DNA of 13,173 nucleotides from Clostridiales bacterium (lineage in GTDB: Bacteria > Bacillota > Clostridia > Oscillospirales > Oscillospiraceae): the NCBI GenBank assembly GCA_020861055.1, contig JAJBTD010000145.1, forward strand, positions 1-13,173. The letters run 5' to 3'. Below, one piece after another: positions 13,061-13,173 of this stretch. Below the pieces are notes generated by a model, which was not told the origin of the DNA, did no database searches, and saw nothing but the letters and a program-made list of their open reading frames with translations. Position numbers and translations under genes: made by a program. How positions within the stretch are numbered: position 1 is the stretch's first letter; the number at the start of each line of letters is the position of its first letter.

Positions 13061-13173
13061 ATGATTCAATTTACAAACGTCAAAAAAATATATGAAAGTA
13101 ACCTGACAGAAGCGCTTAGCGACATCTCCTTTGTCATCGAGGACGGGGAGTTTGTGTTTTTGGTGGGCCCCTC
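13061..13173 (+). CDS. ftsE: Cell-division ABC transporter ATP-binding protein FtsE (partial)
   Basis: The first 37 codons of an ABC ATPase, cut by the window end just inside the Walker A motif (FVFLVGP then S). The start MIQFTNVKKIYESN and the segment ALSDISFVIEDGEFVFLVGP match FtsE of Firmicutes, the ATPase that with FtsX controls peptidoglycan hydrolases at the membrane. GGAG (13051-13054) lies 6 nt before ATG 13061. The first codons (AAA AAA ATA TAT GAA AGT) are clearly richer in A and T than neighbouring genes, as often seen where an open mRNA start favours translation. Another ABC ATPase cannot be fully excluded without the remainder and the following ftsX. Confidence 0.8.
   Translation, partial: MIQFTNVKKIYESNLTEALSDISFVIEDGEFVFLVGP

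Overview
The window is about 60% GC and looks like the chromosome of a Gram-positive anaerobe of the Firmicutes (Clostridia), most likely an Oscillospiraceae relative of the Flavonifractor/Oscillibacter type. This rests on strong Shine-Dalgarno sites (GGAGG/GGGAGG), vegetative promoters with 17-bp spacers, Bacillus-type genes (YqeG-like phosphatase, YbxF-like L7Ae protein first in the str cluster, long-form S12, DUF4830-type protein, CdaR-type regulator, ftsE), and general protein character. It is inferred from the sequence and was not tested by a search. I see no rRNA, tRNA, CRISPR array, IS element, prophage or toxin-antitoxin locus.

Left part (1-4860): an amidohydrolase resembling 8-oxoguanine deaminase (+) converges on a degenerate GH18-like TIM-barrel protein (-) across a shared hairpin. 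A divergent promoter/operator region (2248-2350) separates the latter from a compact + strand operon: YqeG-type HAD phosphatase, an endonuclease IV-like TIM-barrel protein (ATGA overlap), and an Xaa-Pro aminopeptidase (2-bp gap). The operon ends at a hairpin at 4811-4858.

Centre (4873-9901): a str-type translation cluster with its own near-consensus promoter: L7Ae/YbxF-like protein, rpsL (S12), rpsG (S7), fusA (EF-G), a probable internal promoter, tuf (EF-Tu) and a strong intrinsic terminator. The spacers before ybxF, before rpsL and especially before rpsG (186 nt) hold strong inverted repeats, so they are candidates for RNA-level control.

Right part (9930-13173): an MscS-family channel converges, with only 2 bp between stop codons, on a small membrane-anchored DUF4830-like protein (-). 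A 369-nt divergent spacer holds a strong promoter and a ~175-nt leader for a CdaR/PucR-type regulator with its own terminator. Then come a perfect consensus promoter, a 124-nt structured leader, and the first 37 codons of ftsE, cut by the window edge.

Most of the window is housekeeping. I found no clear new multi-gene system. The best leads are non-coding: the rpsL-rpsG spacer, the ftsE leader with crossing stems, the operator over the yqeG start site and the CdaR leader. Two protein leads are a GH18-like protein with only part of the active site and an endonuclease IV homologue lacking one metal ligand.
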